Shown: positions 10,308 to 20,691 of the stretch, one piece after another
How positions within the stretch are numbered: the stretch's first letter is position 1
Layout of the letters: every line of letters begins with the position of its first letter
Source of the DNA: Rhynchopus sp. YZ270_cl-10
Lineage: Eukaryota; Euglenozoa; Diplonemea; Diplonemida; Diplonemidae
Length of the DNA stretch: 64,000 nucleotides
Assembly (NCBI GenBank): GCA_964035575.1
Contig: OZ037851.1
Location: forward strand, 310,001 to 374,000
Reading direction: 5' to 3'
Notes under the pieces: model-generated
Told to the model about the DNA's origin: nothing
Seen by the model: the letters and a program-made list of their open reading frames with translations, nothing else
Database searches by the model: none
Program-made: the position numbers and the translations under genes

Positions 10308-10937
10308 CTTGTTTTTTTTTTTGGCATATTTTGAGACATTTTTTACAGCCCTTTGTGCAAACATGCACCCTTCTACTCTTGTCAGACCTTTTCATGTCTT
10401 TTTTTCTCTGTGCAAAATATCGCTTATGTGGGGATTCACAAAAAAAGAAAAAAAAAAATGACGAAAAATCATCCGCCAGCGTGGAGAGCAAACCAATGTT
10501 TTTTTTTACAGTAAAATCTCACTGTAATTGATTGTTTTATTCTTATATGGGGGAAGGGGGGGGAGAGAAAGCGGGAAACAGTAATGTACTGTCACCACTT
10601 TTGGTAGACTATTTCTTTGTGAGCAGAAGGGGTACTGTGGAATGGTGGGGGGGGTTTTTTATCGTATTTGGTGCTCCTGAAAACCCCATTTTGCGTACTT
10701 GCTTGCGTACTTGTTGCGCACTTTGTGCACGAAAAAAATAAAATACAGGAATACCCTATATTGCTTACTTGTTGCGTACTTAGTGCGTAGTTGTTGCGTA
10801 CTTGGTATTTTTTATTTCAGGAGCACCAGTATTTGTATTTATTCCGAAAAGAGTTGACGGGGGGGGGGGGAGGCGATCTAGTTGTCTCCGGAACACAGCA
10901 GGAAGTGCTTGAGAAAAAAATAAAATAAAATATATAA

Positions 10938-10968
10938 CGAATGAATGGGCCTCTCGTGCGCACATCTT
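10938..10968 (+). repeat. Hairpin repeat with CTCTCGTG loop (H2 type)
   Basis: ATGAATGGGC, core CTCTCGT, then GCGCACATCTT. The arms pair partly. Confidence 0.6.
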
Positions 10969-11205
10969 GAAAAGAAAAAATGAATGGGGAGTAATCGGGA
11001 AACAAATAAAGAAGGTGAACGGGCCTGTCCGATAGCCCCCTTTTTTTTTTTGAAGATACAGTATTCACTCGCAGACCTGGTTCAGGCTGTGAGGCAAGTG
11101 TCGGCTCCCGCTGTTATCTTAAGCTGACAACAAGCAGCGAGCAACAATATAATTCCCCCCCCACCACCCCCCCGTTACAAAACTTGCTATGCGAGAAAAA
11201 GATTG

Positions 11206-11236
11206 AAAGATGAATGTGTTTCTCGTGCACACATTA
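11206..11236 (+). repeat. Hairpin repeat with CTCGTG loop (H2 type)
   Basis: AAAGATGAATGTGT, then TTCTCGT, then GCACACATTA. Confidence 0.65.
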
Positions 11237-11278
11237 CATGAAAATAGAAACGGATATTTAACCCCCCCACCCCCCCAC

Positions 11279-11446
11279 CTAGGTTGTAAAATTCTAAGTC
11301 GTATAATTAATTATACGAATTATACGGTATTCGGCCCCCAGCAGCACCGTATACCACCGTAAAATACCGTATAATACGGTAATCGTAGAATACGAATAAA
11401 AGCGGTATTCAGTCGGGGCCGAGCACGTATAATACAACCTAGTACC
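11279..11446. mobile_element. Small TIR element with CTAGGTTGTA ends
   Basis: Left CCTAGGTTGTA and right TACAACCTAG are inverted copies. Inside, the segments CGGTATTCGGCCCC and its inverted partner GGGGCCGAGCACG form a second pair, and several CCGTATAATACGG-type palindromes occur. Inner GTATTCTACGATTACCGTA-like sequence recalls the ends of the 41252-42462 element. Confidence 0.65.
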
Positions 11447-11451
11447 CCACC

Positions 11452-11573
11452 TAATGGTGGCAGTATTGTGATGGGAGCCCATTGGAATACGCAAAATGCA
11501 TCACAATACACCGTGTATTGTGATGCATTTTTGCGTATTCCAATGGGCTCCCATCACAATACTGCCACCATTA
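11452..11573. repeat. 122-base near-perfect palindrome
   Basis: The arms begin TAATGGTGGCAGTATTG and are inverted copies for about 60 bases, with one extra base in one A run and one mismatch near the centre. There is virtually no loop. Confidence 0.92.
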
Positions 11574-11699
11574 CCCCCACCCCCCCAGACCCCAGATTCC
11601 CAATAAAAAAACTTCTTTTTTTTTGCTTCGCTTGGGGTTTTCCAGAGGAAAGCTCGTTATGTAGTGGGACAAAAAAAAGCTGTGTCAAAAAAAAAAAAA

Positions 11700-11735
11700 C
11701 GTTGACTTGAAATACAAAGCCCTCTCTACAGTCTT
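11700..11735 (+). repeat. TTGAAATACAAAGCC repeat (H3 type)
   Basis: GTTGACTTGAAATACAAAGC then CCTCTCTACAGTC; the 3' half has diverged. Confidence 0.65.
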
Positions 11736-11885
11736 GGGTAGATGAAAGACGATCATTGTAGACACGGGGTAATTTGGCCTGTTGTTGGATGTAAATTTAT
11801 GGAGTCCTCTTCCCGTTTTGATGTGCGGGGAGAGTCTGAGGCGGCGGCAAATCGTATCACCCCGGGAGGGAAAATGTATAAAACT

Positions 11886-12333
11886 TATACCGTCTTTTGA
11901 AAAAATATGGACCAGAAATAACATGGACCAGAATAATGATGGACCAGAACAATTATGGACCTTTTGGGATTTTTTTTTTTAATGGACCTATTTTTCTGGT
12001 CCGACATATGTGTGGGGTTTTTTTGTACTTGTCCAGAATTTTGACAGGGAGTCGCGCGCGCGAAGCGCGTGCGACGACCGCTTGTGTGGGGAGAAAGCTC
12101 GGAATGGGTCTACCGGGCCCACAGATAAGCCGAGATGCCCCGCCAACGTGCGGTACCGAAAGCTCGGAATGGGTCTGAAAATGGACAAGTTCAAAAAAAA
12201 AAGCCTAACACAGATGGACCAGAAATAACATGGACCAGAACAATGATGGACCAGAACAATTATGGACTTTTTGGGATTTTTTTTTTTTATGGACCTATTT
12301 TTCTGGTCCATAATTTTTCAAAAGACGGTATCA
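11886..12333. mobile_element. TIR element with duplicated GGACCAGAA blocks
   Basis: The two ends are inverted copies (ATACCGTCTTTTGAAAAA then TATGGACCAG; the right end reads CTGGTCCATAATTTTTC then AAAAGACGGTAT). Inside, a block of about 95 bases made of repeated TGGACCAGAA units is present twice in direct orientation (11908-12003 and 12213-12306). A CGCGCGAAGCGCG hairpin and two AAGCTCGGAATGGGTCT copies lie between them. Confidence 0.8.
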
Positions 12334-12396
12334 TGTGGTCGGAGCGCAAATTCTTGTCTTTGCGGTGTAACATACAACCCTCGACCAGACTATCAT

Positions 12397-12427
12397 AAGA
12401 TGAGTGTACCTCTGGTGCACACATCTT
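12397..12427 (+). repeat. Hairpin repeat (H2 type)
   Basis: AAGATGAGTGTACC, loop TCT, GGTGCACACATCTT: the arms pair over most of 14 bases. Confidence 0.75.
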
Positions 12428-12720
12428 TCAAAAAAAAGACACAGCATCTATGCAACAAAGAAAAGAGAAATTGAAACGTACAATACGCGAAACGCTTGAG
12501 AACAGAAAAGCTTTTGTAAGATAAGCCCAAACCTCACTCGTCTTTGGAATAACACTACATGAAACAGATGACAAAAAAAACAGGGCGCCCATTTACCCTC
12601 ATTTGTGAAAACCCCGTAATGGGGTTTTTTTTGGAGGGTTAGAGACGCTGAAACATTGGCAACTCGACTCACGCTTCGGATCATGTCATGAATCTGTTGT
12701 GTCTCCAATGTTTAAATAAA

Positions 12721-12759
12721 GTTGACTTGAAATACAAAGCCCTCTCCTGACAGTGTACC
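12721..12759 (+). repeat. TTGAAATACAAAGCC repeat (H3 type)
   Basis: GTTGACTTGAAATACAAAGC, CCTCTCCT, GACAGTGTACC. One of the best conserved copies. Confidence 0.75.
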
Positions 12760-12835
12760 TAAAAAAAGAGCAAACGGTGTGCAAAAGGGGGGGCCGCTCT
12801 ATTGTGGGTAAAAAGAAAAGAAAAGAAAAGTTTAT

Positions 12836-12868
12836 AAGATGAACCTAAGCCTCTCGTGCTTAGTCTGA
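12836..12868 (+). repeat. Hairpin repeat with CTAAGC arms (H1 type)
   Basis: AAGATGAACCTAAGC, loop CTCTCGT, GCTTAGTCTGATT. The CTAAGC/GCTTAG arm pairs perfectly. Confidence 0.75.
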
Positions 12869-13899
12869 TTAGGTCATTCTTTGGTTTATTCATTGCTTAG
12901 CCACCTCTTTATAAAACGGAAGGGAAAGCTTTTTCATGCTTTTCAGGACGAAACCTAATCACACAGTGTTTAGGCGCCATGAAAGACGCTCTGTTCATCT
13001 GTTGTTGTGCGCTGCCCATTATTTTTACTTCAAAAAAAAATCACGTTTTTAAGAACTGAATTTGTGACGATATACTCTCCTATTGCCCTTTCCCCGACAT
13101 GGTCAGAAGCGAGACACAGGAATTTTACGGCTTGTTTCACCATTCAATGAAAGGTGAATTGAACGCACAATGACAGCAAAAACGGACCCCAGGCACAGAT
13201 CCTGCACGAGAAAAAAAAAGGGATAAAAAAAAAACCCCCCAAAAAAAACCATCGATATCAAAGAAAGGGTTGATAGCAGAGGGAGGGTTTTTCTTTGCAC
13301 CCCCACTCTGTTATCTCAATAGATAAAAAGAAAAGAAAAGAAAACCTGATTCCGATCACGCACAGCACGACATTTAACACGAAGTTTTGCTATTTTTTAT
13401 ATTTTTTTTTCAACTGTAACCTTCCGAAGCAGGCGTGGCGCTGACTACCAGTAGTTATTTTGGCAGCCGCGTCACTGGTACTCCCTCTTGCTTTTTTTTG
13501 TTGTGCCACATATTGGGGATCCACTCTGCGACTGCCCTTTTCCTCATGAGGGAGACATCCCCCCCCCCAAGATGTGGCAGAGCCTCGTGGCTCTGGGCTG
13601 ATGACCTGGTGCTATTTTTTAATAAAAAAAATTAACAATAAAACACTCAGCGACATCCACCCCCGCACTCGAAACAAAAAAAAAAGCTAAAATAAATTGT
13701 AAGATGAACCCATGCATGCCAAGTCATCTACAAAAAAAAATCACACACTTTTCACGTTTCCTCCCACCCCCGCTAACCCCTAACCCCATTTTCTCTATAA
13801 ACGCACTGTCTCGCTACTACTTTTTTTTTTGGTTTTGAAAGAAACCGATTCCAATGTTTGCTTCAACATTTTTTTTTGTTATTTTTCAAAACATTCTTT

Positions 13900-16722
13900 T
13901 TATTCAATGAGAACCTCATCTTCAATGTCATCTTCAAGGAGGTTGATGTGGCCGTCGTCGTTGACGGCGTGGATGACTTCGTCGTCATCACCGAGAAGGC
14001 GTTCGTCATATTGCTCGGGGATGAGCGCCACAATCTCCTCATCATCCTGGATGTTGTCAATCGGGAGCTCTGCGTTGATCCGCGTTGCCACTATCTGCTG
14101 TGTCGGGGCAGCGTCGTGCACCGGCATAGGGTTTGGGGTGTGATCCACCCCACTAACCGGGGCCTCCTCAACAAAGGTGGGGATGGTCGCATCGACGGGA
14201 GGTGATCTGTAGTGCTTGGATCCGATGGGCACACTGAGGACCGGTGTGTCGTCTGTTGTACGCACCTCAATGAGCTCCTCGTTGCCTTCAGGAGAATCAA
14301 AGAGAAGCGATTTGTCCACGTTCTGACGCCCTCCACGGTACGCCACAACGCAGGCACACAGTGCAAGCAAGCCGGCAGCGACACAGCACGCAATAATGAT
14401 AATCGTCTTGTTGCTGGTCCCAGAGCTCTCCGGCGCGTACGTCGGGAGTGGTGGCGCCTCTGTGTTGCGCACCAAAGAGAGGTACGTAGGTGTGGTACTG
14501 ACCCGACGCACCACCCGGTTGCAGTCAATAGTAAGCATCTGGTACTCCTCGGGAAACGGACGCCCCCAAATAGGGACCACGGTAAATGAGTAAGGGCAGT
14601 GCGGGATCACCTCCAGGCCGGTGGTCAAAAGGCGCTGCAGCTTGGTACCCTCGTGGATTTCGTCGATGCCGTAGATCACAACGCCAATGTCAATGTTCGC
14701 GCCGTCCTGCTTCACAATGTAGGTGCCCGAAGGAATCGTGGTGTCCATCCCACCCCCACAAGCGCAGCAAGCGTCGCGCACATTCCAGTTCCCATCAGCC
14801 GCGTAATCGCCCAAAAAGAGTGACGCTTCCACACACTTTGAAGGGTCTTTCTTAAATGTGCTGCAATTGACATCGGCGCCATTGTGATAGCCGTACTCAA
14901 TGTGCTGCTGCCAGCCCTCAATGTCCTCGCACGTCGCCAGCTCTGATGGAGTCAGCATCTTAATCGGTCCCTGAATCGGTGTGTTGTACGACAGCACCAT
15001 GTTATGCGGGTTCACGGAGGTGCGTCTCACGACACCGTTGCAGTCGGCTGTCGTCACCTTGAAGTTCTCGGGGAAGGGTTTGAACCAAACAGACTCGACT
15101 GTGTATGTGTAGGCACAGCTCGCATCCACGGGAAGGTTTCCCGCAAGGAAGTAATCGACAAGCACGTTCGCACCAGATGCAAGCTCCTTGTACAGCGTCA
15201 CATCAGAGTACACAGCTGTGTGGACATCTTCAACAACTGTGCTCAGGGTGTACGTGGAGCGTGGGATGCTGTCGTTGCGCCCTCCACCGCAGGCACAGCA
15301 GACGTCGGCCACGTTTGGGCCCTTTGGCGCCGCAATGAAGTCGCCCTGGTAGGTGGACGCGTCAAGACATTCGTAATTCAAACTGTTGAAAAGCCCACAC
15401 CCGATCGGGAGGGTGGTGCCTCCTTTAGTCTGCATGATTGCCCATGAGTACGAGAGGTCCTTGCAGGTGACAGGGTCTTTGTTGCCGAAGTCGCTGGCGT
15501 CGGGTGTTGCGGTGTAGGGTGCGTCGGTGTAGGGAAGAATGCCGCTGCCGTGCACGAGCGTCATCTGGTACGGGTTCACTGAGGTGCGCTTCACAACACC
15601 GTGGCAGTCGGCTGTCGTCACCTTGAAGTTCTCAGGGAAGGACTGGAACCAGATAGGCCAGACTGTGTATGTGTAGCCACAGGTCGGATCCACGGGAAGG
15701 TTTCCCTTGAGGAAGTAGTCGACTTGCGGGCTGACCCCGGGTGCAAGCGACTGGTAGAGCGTGAGGTCTGGGTACGGTGCAGTGTCGCTCAAATCAGCGA
15801 GAAGGGTGTACGTGGAGGGCGGGATGCTGGCGTTGCGACCCCCACCACAGGCACAGCAGATGTCGGCCACGTTTGGGCCCGGAAGCGCAGAGGAGAAGAC
15901 ACCTTTGTACGTCGCAGCATCGAGACAGTCTGCCTGCACGGTGTTGAAGTGCGCGCAGGTCACCGAGGACATGGTGGCACCGCTTGTCACCTCAATGGAC
16001 CAGGTGGAGGAGATGTCCACACATTCTGCAGGGTCTTTGTTGTCGAAGTCACCTGCCTGGGGTGTTGTGGTGGCAGGTGCATCGGTGTAGGGGATGGCCT
16101 TGCTTTCACCACCTCCGCAGACACAGCACATCTTCCAGGCATCTTCGCCGTTGACTTCATAATCCAATGCGTGGGCACACTTCGCAGCAGCATCGAAGGA
16201 GTACCATGCACCGCAGGAGCGGCCTTGTGAGTCGAACCAGAGGTCTCCGTTGTTCGTGAGGTCCACACATTGGAAGGGGGCTGTGGGGGGGATGGTTGGG
16301 GGTGCGTCGGTGGGTGCGGCGGAGTATACAATCTTGGCAGGGACCCACTTCCCACCACCGCACTCACAGCACGCATCAAGGGGGGTCATGCCTTCGTTGA
16401 TGATGCCCGTTTGATTGCACATCTGCTCCATCACCGAGAAGAATTGGCAATTCCGCGTAGGCATGGCAGCATCAAACCACGGCTCCCCGTTAGAAAGCAA
16501 CATCTCCGTGCACACCCCTTCCACCCCTCCGCCACAGCTGCAGCACACCTCAGACGCATTGTACCCAGCATCCGTGGCATCACATTCCGTAGGGTTATCA
16601 TCAAAGAATGTACAGTCATGTGGAACACTGCCGTCCCCTGTCAGATCAACACAATGCCCCGCGACAGAAGAACCATAAAAAAAAGTCACCAAACACACCG
16701 ACACAGCAAAGTGCCTATTCAT
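13900..16722 (-). CDS. Single-pass membrane protein with six ShK-like cysteine modules
   Basis: A single exon encodes 940 residues. The ATG at 16722 lies about 25 bases after a CTCCCCAG acceptor-like site. A signal peptide (FAVSVCLVTFFYGSSVAG) is followed by six modules that start CVDL, CTEM, CVDL, CVDI, CKDL or CEDI and end in CCxCGGG with six cysteines, an ShK/ShKT-like pattern. Modules four to six are each followed by a linker of about 95 residues ending in a conserved ENFKVTTADCHGVVKRTS-type segment; units four and five are close copies, suggesting a fairly recent internal duplication. A transmembrane helix (IIIIACCVAAGLLALCACVV) lies near residues 775-795, followed by an acidic tail of about 145 residues. 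Likely a surface receptor or adhesin; the ligand is unknown. Confidence 0.8.
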   Translation of the reverse strand: MNRHFAVSVCLVTFFYGSSVAGHCVDLTGDGSVPHDCTFFDDNPTECDATDAGYNASEVCCSCGGGVEGVCTEMLLSNGEPWFDAAMPTRNCQFFSVMEQMCNQTGIINEGMTPLDACCECGGGKWVPAKIVYSAAPTDAPPTIPPTAPFQCVDLTNNGDLWFDSQGRSCGAWYSFDAAAKCAHALDYEVNGEDAWKMCCVCGGGESKAIPYTDAPATTTPQAGDFDNKDPAECVDISSTWSIEVTSGATMSSVTCAHFNTVQADCLDAATYKGVFSSALPGPNVADICCACGGGRNASIPPSTYTLLADLSDTAPYPDLTLYQSLAPGVSPQVDYFLKGNLPVDPTCGYTYTVWPIWFQSFPENFKVTTADCHGVVKRTSVNPYQMTLVHGSGILPYTDAPYTATPDASDFGNKDPVTCKDLSYSWAIMQTKGGTTLPIGCGLFNSLNYECLDASTYQGDFIAAPKGPNVADVCCACGGGRNDSIPRSTYTLSTVVEDVHTAVYSDVTLYKELASGANVLVDYFLAGNLPVDASCAYTYTVESVWFKPFPENFKVTTADCNGVVRRTSVNPHNMVLSYNTPIQGPIKMLTPSELATCEDIEGWQQHIEYGYHNGADVNCSTFKKDPSKCVEASLFLGDYAADGNWNVRDACCACGGGMDTTIPSGTYIVKQDGANIDIGVVIYGIDEIHEGTKLQRLLTTGLEVIPHCPYSFTVVPIWGRPFPEEYQMLTIDCNRVVRRVSTTPTYLSLVRNTEAPPLPTYAPESSGTSNKTIIIIACCVAAGLLALCACVVAYRGGRQNVDKSLLFDSPEGNEELIEVRTTDDTPVLSVPIGSKHYRSPPVDATIPTFVEEAPVSGVDHTPNPMPVHDAAPTQQIVATRINAELPIDNIQDDEEIVALIPEQYDERLLGDDDEVIHAVNDDGHINLLEDDIEDEVLIE

Positions 16723-17283
16723 TGTTTCGTTTCTCAGAGAATTGTCCTGGGGAGGAGGGGAGGAGAGTGAAAAAAAAATGTTTTTATCAGATGAACCTAA
16801 GCCTCGTGTTTAGTCACTGTGATCACATTCGTGCCGTGAGTAATTGCAGGTGTTTTCGAGGGTAATGTACAATCCCTACCCGGAGTTCACGCGAGGGCAC
16901 GTTCTCTTATGACGGGTTTTGAGTTGTGTCGTGCATGATCTAATATTATACCATGTGGAATCTCTCCAAGTCAACGGCAAGTTGGCAGTAGTATGCTAAA
17001 AAAATGAGGGGGCTTTTAAAAAGTGTCAGGTAAATATTGTGAGACGCAAACCTTGAAGTGTGCGCAAGAGGGTGAGGAGAGGTTTGCAAGAAAAATGCAA
17101 GAGAAAGAAACGCCACCAATAGAAATGGTGTGGAAAAAAAGGGAAAGCTGCGGAAAAAAGGGGTTGAAAAAATATGCCAACGCCTCGACGGACGCAGACA
17201 CATTTTTTTTTAAAGATGACCCCACTCAGCCACCTTCAACAACACACAAAGAATAGACCCGAAGTCACGTAAAAAAAACCCCC
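16723..17283. other. Spacer with two hairpin-type repeats
   Basis: It holds an H1 hairpin at about 16789-16818 and a GCCAACGCCTCGACGGACGC repeat (H4 type) at about 17168-17203. No gene is seen. Confidence 0.6.
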
Positions 17284-18405
17284 CTAACCCCTAAACCCCA
17301 GCCCCCCGTCGCAAACACTTTCAGCATTTTCTGTAAGTTCTAGAGTAGAGACGGCCACTTCGCTACCAATGGAGATGATGTAACGCAGGCACGACGAGAG
17401 GACATGGCGGGAGAACGCGCTATCGGGGGTTTTCTTCCAGCAGAGTGTTGTGCATACACGGCCCTGACCTTCCCCCGGCACGTTCAGTGCAGTCCAGAGA
17501 CGTACCTCGCGCCTCTCTGGGTCGATGTCTGCCAACCTCTTTGCCACAGGCACAACACCATAAGGAATTGTCTGCGGGAGAACCACCTTCGTTTTGGTTA
17601 CAACATCCCACACATAGCACCCCTCTGTGTTCAACACATACGTTCCGCAGGTAGACAATGTACCTGGCATTTGTGTTTTACTTTGCTCCCAGCTGCCCAG
17701 CTTGCAGGTTATAATGTTGTGCGCGGAGTCTTGAGCGACGATGGTGTCTTGGATTGAGACGACTTTTAATATGATGGACCCTGTGCGGTTGTGGAGGTGT
17801 GTTCCGGAGGTGGTGTCCCAGATGTGAAGCATGTCGGCGCCTGCGATGATGTAGTTGTTGCAATGGGAGAAGCAAATGGAGTTTGCGAAGCCGCAGCAGA
17901 GGAGGGTGTGTTTGAGGGTGCCGGTTTCGGTGTCGAGAAGCAGAAGGGTGCCTTCGCATCGTGTCATTGCGATGAGCGTCTCGCATGGGGAGAAGGCAAC
18001 ATGCTCGACATCAAATTCGCCGAAGTCGTCGCTTTCCCATAAGAAGGCTGCGCACGATGTGTCCCAGACACTCATCACCCCGTTGTGCCCCCCTACCGCA
18101 AGCCGTGCTCCCGAAGCAGAGAGCGCCACAGAAACACCATCGCAGACGTACCCCGTAGCCACAACATCCGGTAGTGTACTATAGAGTTCTACGGCGCTGC
18201 CCTCCCCAAGAGGTGTTTGTGCGAGTCGTGTCTTGTGATTGTCTTTTCCGTCGAAGCAGAGATCGCCCGTACGTATGCAAAGATGTGCCGTATCGCAGGA
18301 AAGGTGCAGCTCCTGTGCTGCATGTGTAATAAGACTGCCAACAGTGTCCTCACACCCAACAGTTACAACGCAGGTCTGCTCTCCAAAACGTACGGAAACA
18401 TCCAT
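17284..18405 (-). CDS. Ubiquitin-like plus WD40-repeat protein
   Basis: A single exon encodes 373 residues from the ATG at 18405. Residues 1-75 read like a beta-grasp, ubiquitin-like domain (MDVSVRFGEQTCVVTVGCED, then LHLSCDTAHLCIRTGDLCFD). From about residue 85 there are WD40-type blades: LAVGGHNGVMSVWDTSC, EHVAFSPCETLIAM, NSICFSHCNNYIIAGADMLH, MLHIWDTTSGTHLH and GCYVWDVVTKTKVV. The blades are few and irregular, so the propeller may be incomplete or diverged. Such proteins usually act as scaffolds. I cannot name an orthologue. The C-terminus (GGLGFRG) is encoded by G-rich sequence next to CCCTAA-like bases. Confidence 0.7.
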   Translation of the reverse strand: MDVSVRFGEQTCVVTVGCEDTVGSLITHAAQELHLSCDTAHLCIRTGDLCFDGKDNHKTRLAQTPLGEGSAVELYSTLPDVVATGYVCDGVSVALSASGARLAVGGHNGVMSVWDTSCAAFLWESDDFGEFDVEHVAFSPCETLIAMTRCEGTLLLLDTETGTLKHTLLCCGFANSICFSHCNNYIIAGADMLHIWDTTSGTHLHNRTGSIILKVVSIQDTIVAQDSAHNIITCKLGSWEQSKTQMPGTLSTCGTYVLNTEGCYVWDVVTKTKVVLPQTIPYGVVPVAKRLADIDPERREVRLWTALNVPGEGQGRVCTTLCWKKTPDSAFSRHVLSSCLRYIISIGSEVAVSTLELTENAESVCDGGLGFRG

Positions 18406-18477
18406 GGAAAATATGATTTTTTTTTAGCTATTTTTTGAGGTGAAAAAGAGGAGAGGAGAGGAGGTGGGAGAAAAAAA

Positions 18478-18593
18478 TTGACGTGAAATATAACAGCCCG
18501 CTCGTGAGAGTGTACCTTGGTACAATGACCGGGGTGTACCGTGGGGTGGACCCTAACCATACAATCCTACATCCATTGCGCGGTTTACATCTG
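18478..18593 (+). repeat. Long copy of the H3 repeat (116 bases)
   Basis: Starts TTGACGTGAAATATAACAGC, continues through GTGTACCTTGGTACAATGAC and ends CGGTTTACATCTGA. It aligns along its full length with 60169-60282, so the short H3 copies are probably truncated versions of this unit. Confidence 0.75.
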
Positions 18594-18985
18594 AAAAAAA
18601 AAAAAAATGTGGGTTGAGGAAGACAAATAGGGGAGAGAGAAAGAGGTGGGGAGGCGGGAGGGTGGTATTTTTTAATATGGCCTTTCGCAAAAAAAAAAAA
18701 AAATCGTTATTTTGTTAGAACATAGTGGGTAGGAGGGGGGGTTTAAAAAAAAATTAATTGATCAAATCCAGGGGGCTAAAAAGGCTTTAAATAATGTTAT
18801 AGTGCAGGAATTGGGGTAGGGGCAGCATTCAGAGATTTATATACCATAGTAGAACTGAGGCTGAACCTCAGTTTTGAAAAAAAAAAAAAACTTTTGCAGA
18901 TTTGGAAAAAAAGTTTTTTGCATTTTTTGGGGAACTGGGTTGCTGACCGCACCATGAAATCCCGTACCATACAGGCTGTACCCAA

Positions 18986-19145
18986 ATTTTTTTTGCCTGC
19001 GGCGCCATTTTTCCTTTTTTGCTCCGCAAAAAAGGGTTCGTTGAGTGACTCTGTGGTGTAAAAGGCTAGATTTTTACACCGTACCCCAATTTTTTTTCGC
19101 CTGCGGCGCCATATTATATTATTTTTTTTTGCTTCGCAAAAAAAA
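18986..19145 (-). repeat. GCGGCGCC module, copy 1 (reverse orientation)
   Basis: Two GCCTGCGGCGCCAT blocks flank a segment with GTGGTGTAAAAGGCTAG and TTTTTACACCGTACC. Hairpins of the form TTTTGCTCCGCAAAA close each side. Copies in the opposite orientation are at 24412-24563 and 61655-61812. Confidence 0.8.
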
Positions 19146-20298
19146 TTGAGTCATGAGTCCTGATATGGGTGAAAAATTGCATCCGGGTGCCCTTTTGTGC
19201 ACTCCTCCTGAAGGGGTGAAAGGTGCTGTGAATGCTACCTTGCGTGCTGGAGTCAGGCATAGTGCATGTGGGGCCTGCTGGAGCCCTACAGGGGGCTAGT
19301 ACAATGATGATACTTCAATCTGAAGTCCATTTCTTCAAAAAAGCCCCTCCGTGCCTCCAGCCCCCTCAGGCATAGCAACCTCACTTTTTTTGCACTTTTG
19401 GTAAGGAAAAAAATCGTATATAAATCCCTGGCAGCATTCCCAAAAAAAAAAAAACAAACAAACACGGGGTATTAGTAATCAATGTTAATGGCGCTATGCT
19501 ATCTCTTGTGCCTTCCCATATTTTTTTTAAGCGCTGTGGTGAACTTTGCTGGAAACAAGTAAGCACCACCCGAGCATTTAAGCTTTAGGCAAATGTGATT
19601 TCTCGTGTTTTTAAAAAGTGAAGTTGATTTGTGCAAACGCCTCTGGGATGCAGGCACTGACACTCCGCGGGTTAAAAAAAGTGGTGTATATTTTTTTTTA
19701 CACACATTATTATTCGAAAATGCTGCCAAAACGGAGCGTTTTCAGCAATGTTATTTCTTTATACAAATGGAGAACAGGAAGCTGACAAAATAAAGACAGA
19801 AGTCTCTATCATTGACGTCTCCTGCGCAGCACACCAAACCTCTTCAAATACGGTTTTTTGACATCACACCCTAAGGCCCTGGGTGAGGGAGGCGAGCCCC
19901 GTTTTGCAGCCGTAAAAAAGGGGGAAGTATTTTTCTTCTCTCGGTACCATTGTTCCTTCTCCTCGGTGTGTGCCCTGCGTACAGCCTGTTCCCTACTGTG
20001 TTACCTGTCCTCTTTGAGAGGACAGAAAATGGTAGTGTAAATAACATAAAAGAGGAACCGCGTAGAGGAATCGGGTGGGGTCATTTAGAGTCTTTTAGCC
20101 TAAACACAAAGCGCACAAAGAGCAATCCAATATTTTTTTTTCAAGAAAAATGGACGATAGCTTGTGGATGTCCATAAAAAAAACTCAAAAAAAGGGCGCA
20201 TGCGTTGGGGAGAAAAGCAAAGCAAAAAAACACAGGCAGCAAAAAAATAACCGAAACCTGGCATCAAAGGCTTTTTTTTAAAAATAATAGGGGGGGGT

Positions 20299-20329
20299 AA
20301 GATGAACGTAGCTCTTGCTTAGATATCTT
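20299..20329 (+). repeat. Hairpin repeat (H1 type)
   Basis: AAGATGAACGTAGCTCTTGC then TTAGATATCTT; a diverged copy with AAGAT/ATCTT ends. Confidence 0.55.
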
Positions 20330-20691
20330 AACAAAGAAGCAGGCAAATTTTAAAGGTCGTATATCAAAGTGAAGTTTGATACAGTCGCGAGAAAAAAAAA
20401 CATCGATAGGTCAATAACTAAGGTGGATTTACGGATTTTTGAAATGCTAAGGTGGGGGTTTGCCCCGCATAGTTATTACCGCGACTGTAGTGAAAAAAAA
20501 AACCGCCTCTTAGGACAAATGAAACCAATATTATCAATAAGACTTTTGAAAAATCTTGAAAAAAAAAAAATATACACATCGCATCGTAGGTAAACCACGA
20601 CAAAAAAAAGAGGCTTATGACAACACATTTGAACCTCGTTTAACCTAAAGAGGAATTTTAAGAATCAATCAATTCGGTTATTTCGTCCCCC

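Larger units (their letters stand above)
8776..13899. other. 5.1 kb spacer filled with small inverted-repeat elements
   Basis: No supported gene. It holds hairpin-type repeats (9222, 10938, 11206, 11700, 12397, 12721, 12836), four TIR elements (9797-10152, 10175-10307, 11279-11446, 11886-12333) and the 11452-11573 palindrome. The remaining parts are A, T, C or G runs and AAAAG repeats at 12811-12830 and 13327-13345. Confidence 0.65.
18406..20691. other. 2.3 kb spacer with repeats
   Basis: No gene seen. It contains a long H3-type repeat (18478-18593), a GCGGCGCC module inside weak inverted ends (about 18830-19428), an H4 repeat (about 19621-19668) and an H1 hairpin (20299-20329). The rest is A/T runs and sequence with no recognised content. 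Confidence 0.6.

Noticed and set aside
13585-13622. WADDLVLF frame resembling a reverse transcriptase YADD box
   Set aside because: The match is only about eight residues with no flanking polymerase motifs in any frame; chance is likely.
17275-17300. Telomere-like CCCCTAACCCCTAAACCCC
   Set aside because: Only three degenerate units, within and beside the 3' end of a gene; a similar short run at about 13770 shows that such sequence arises here without telomeres.
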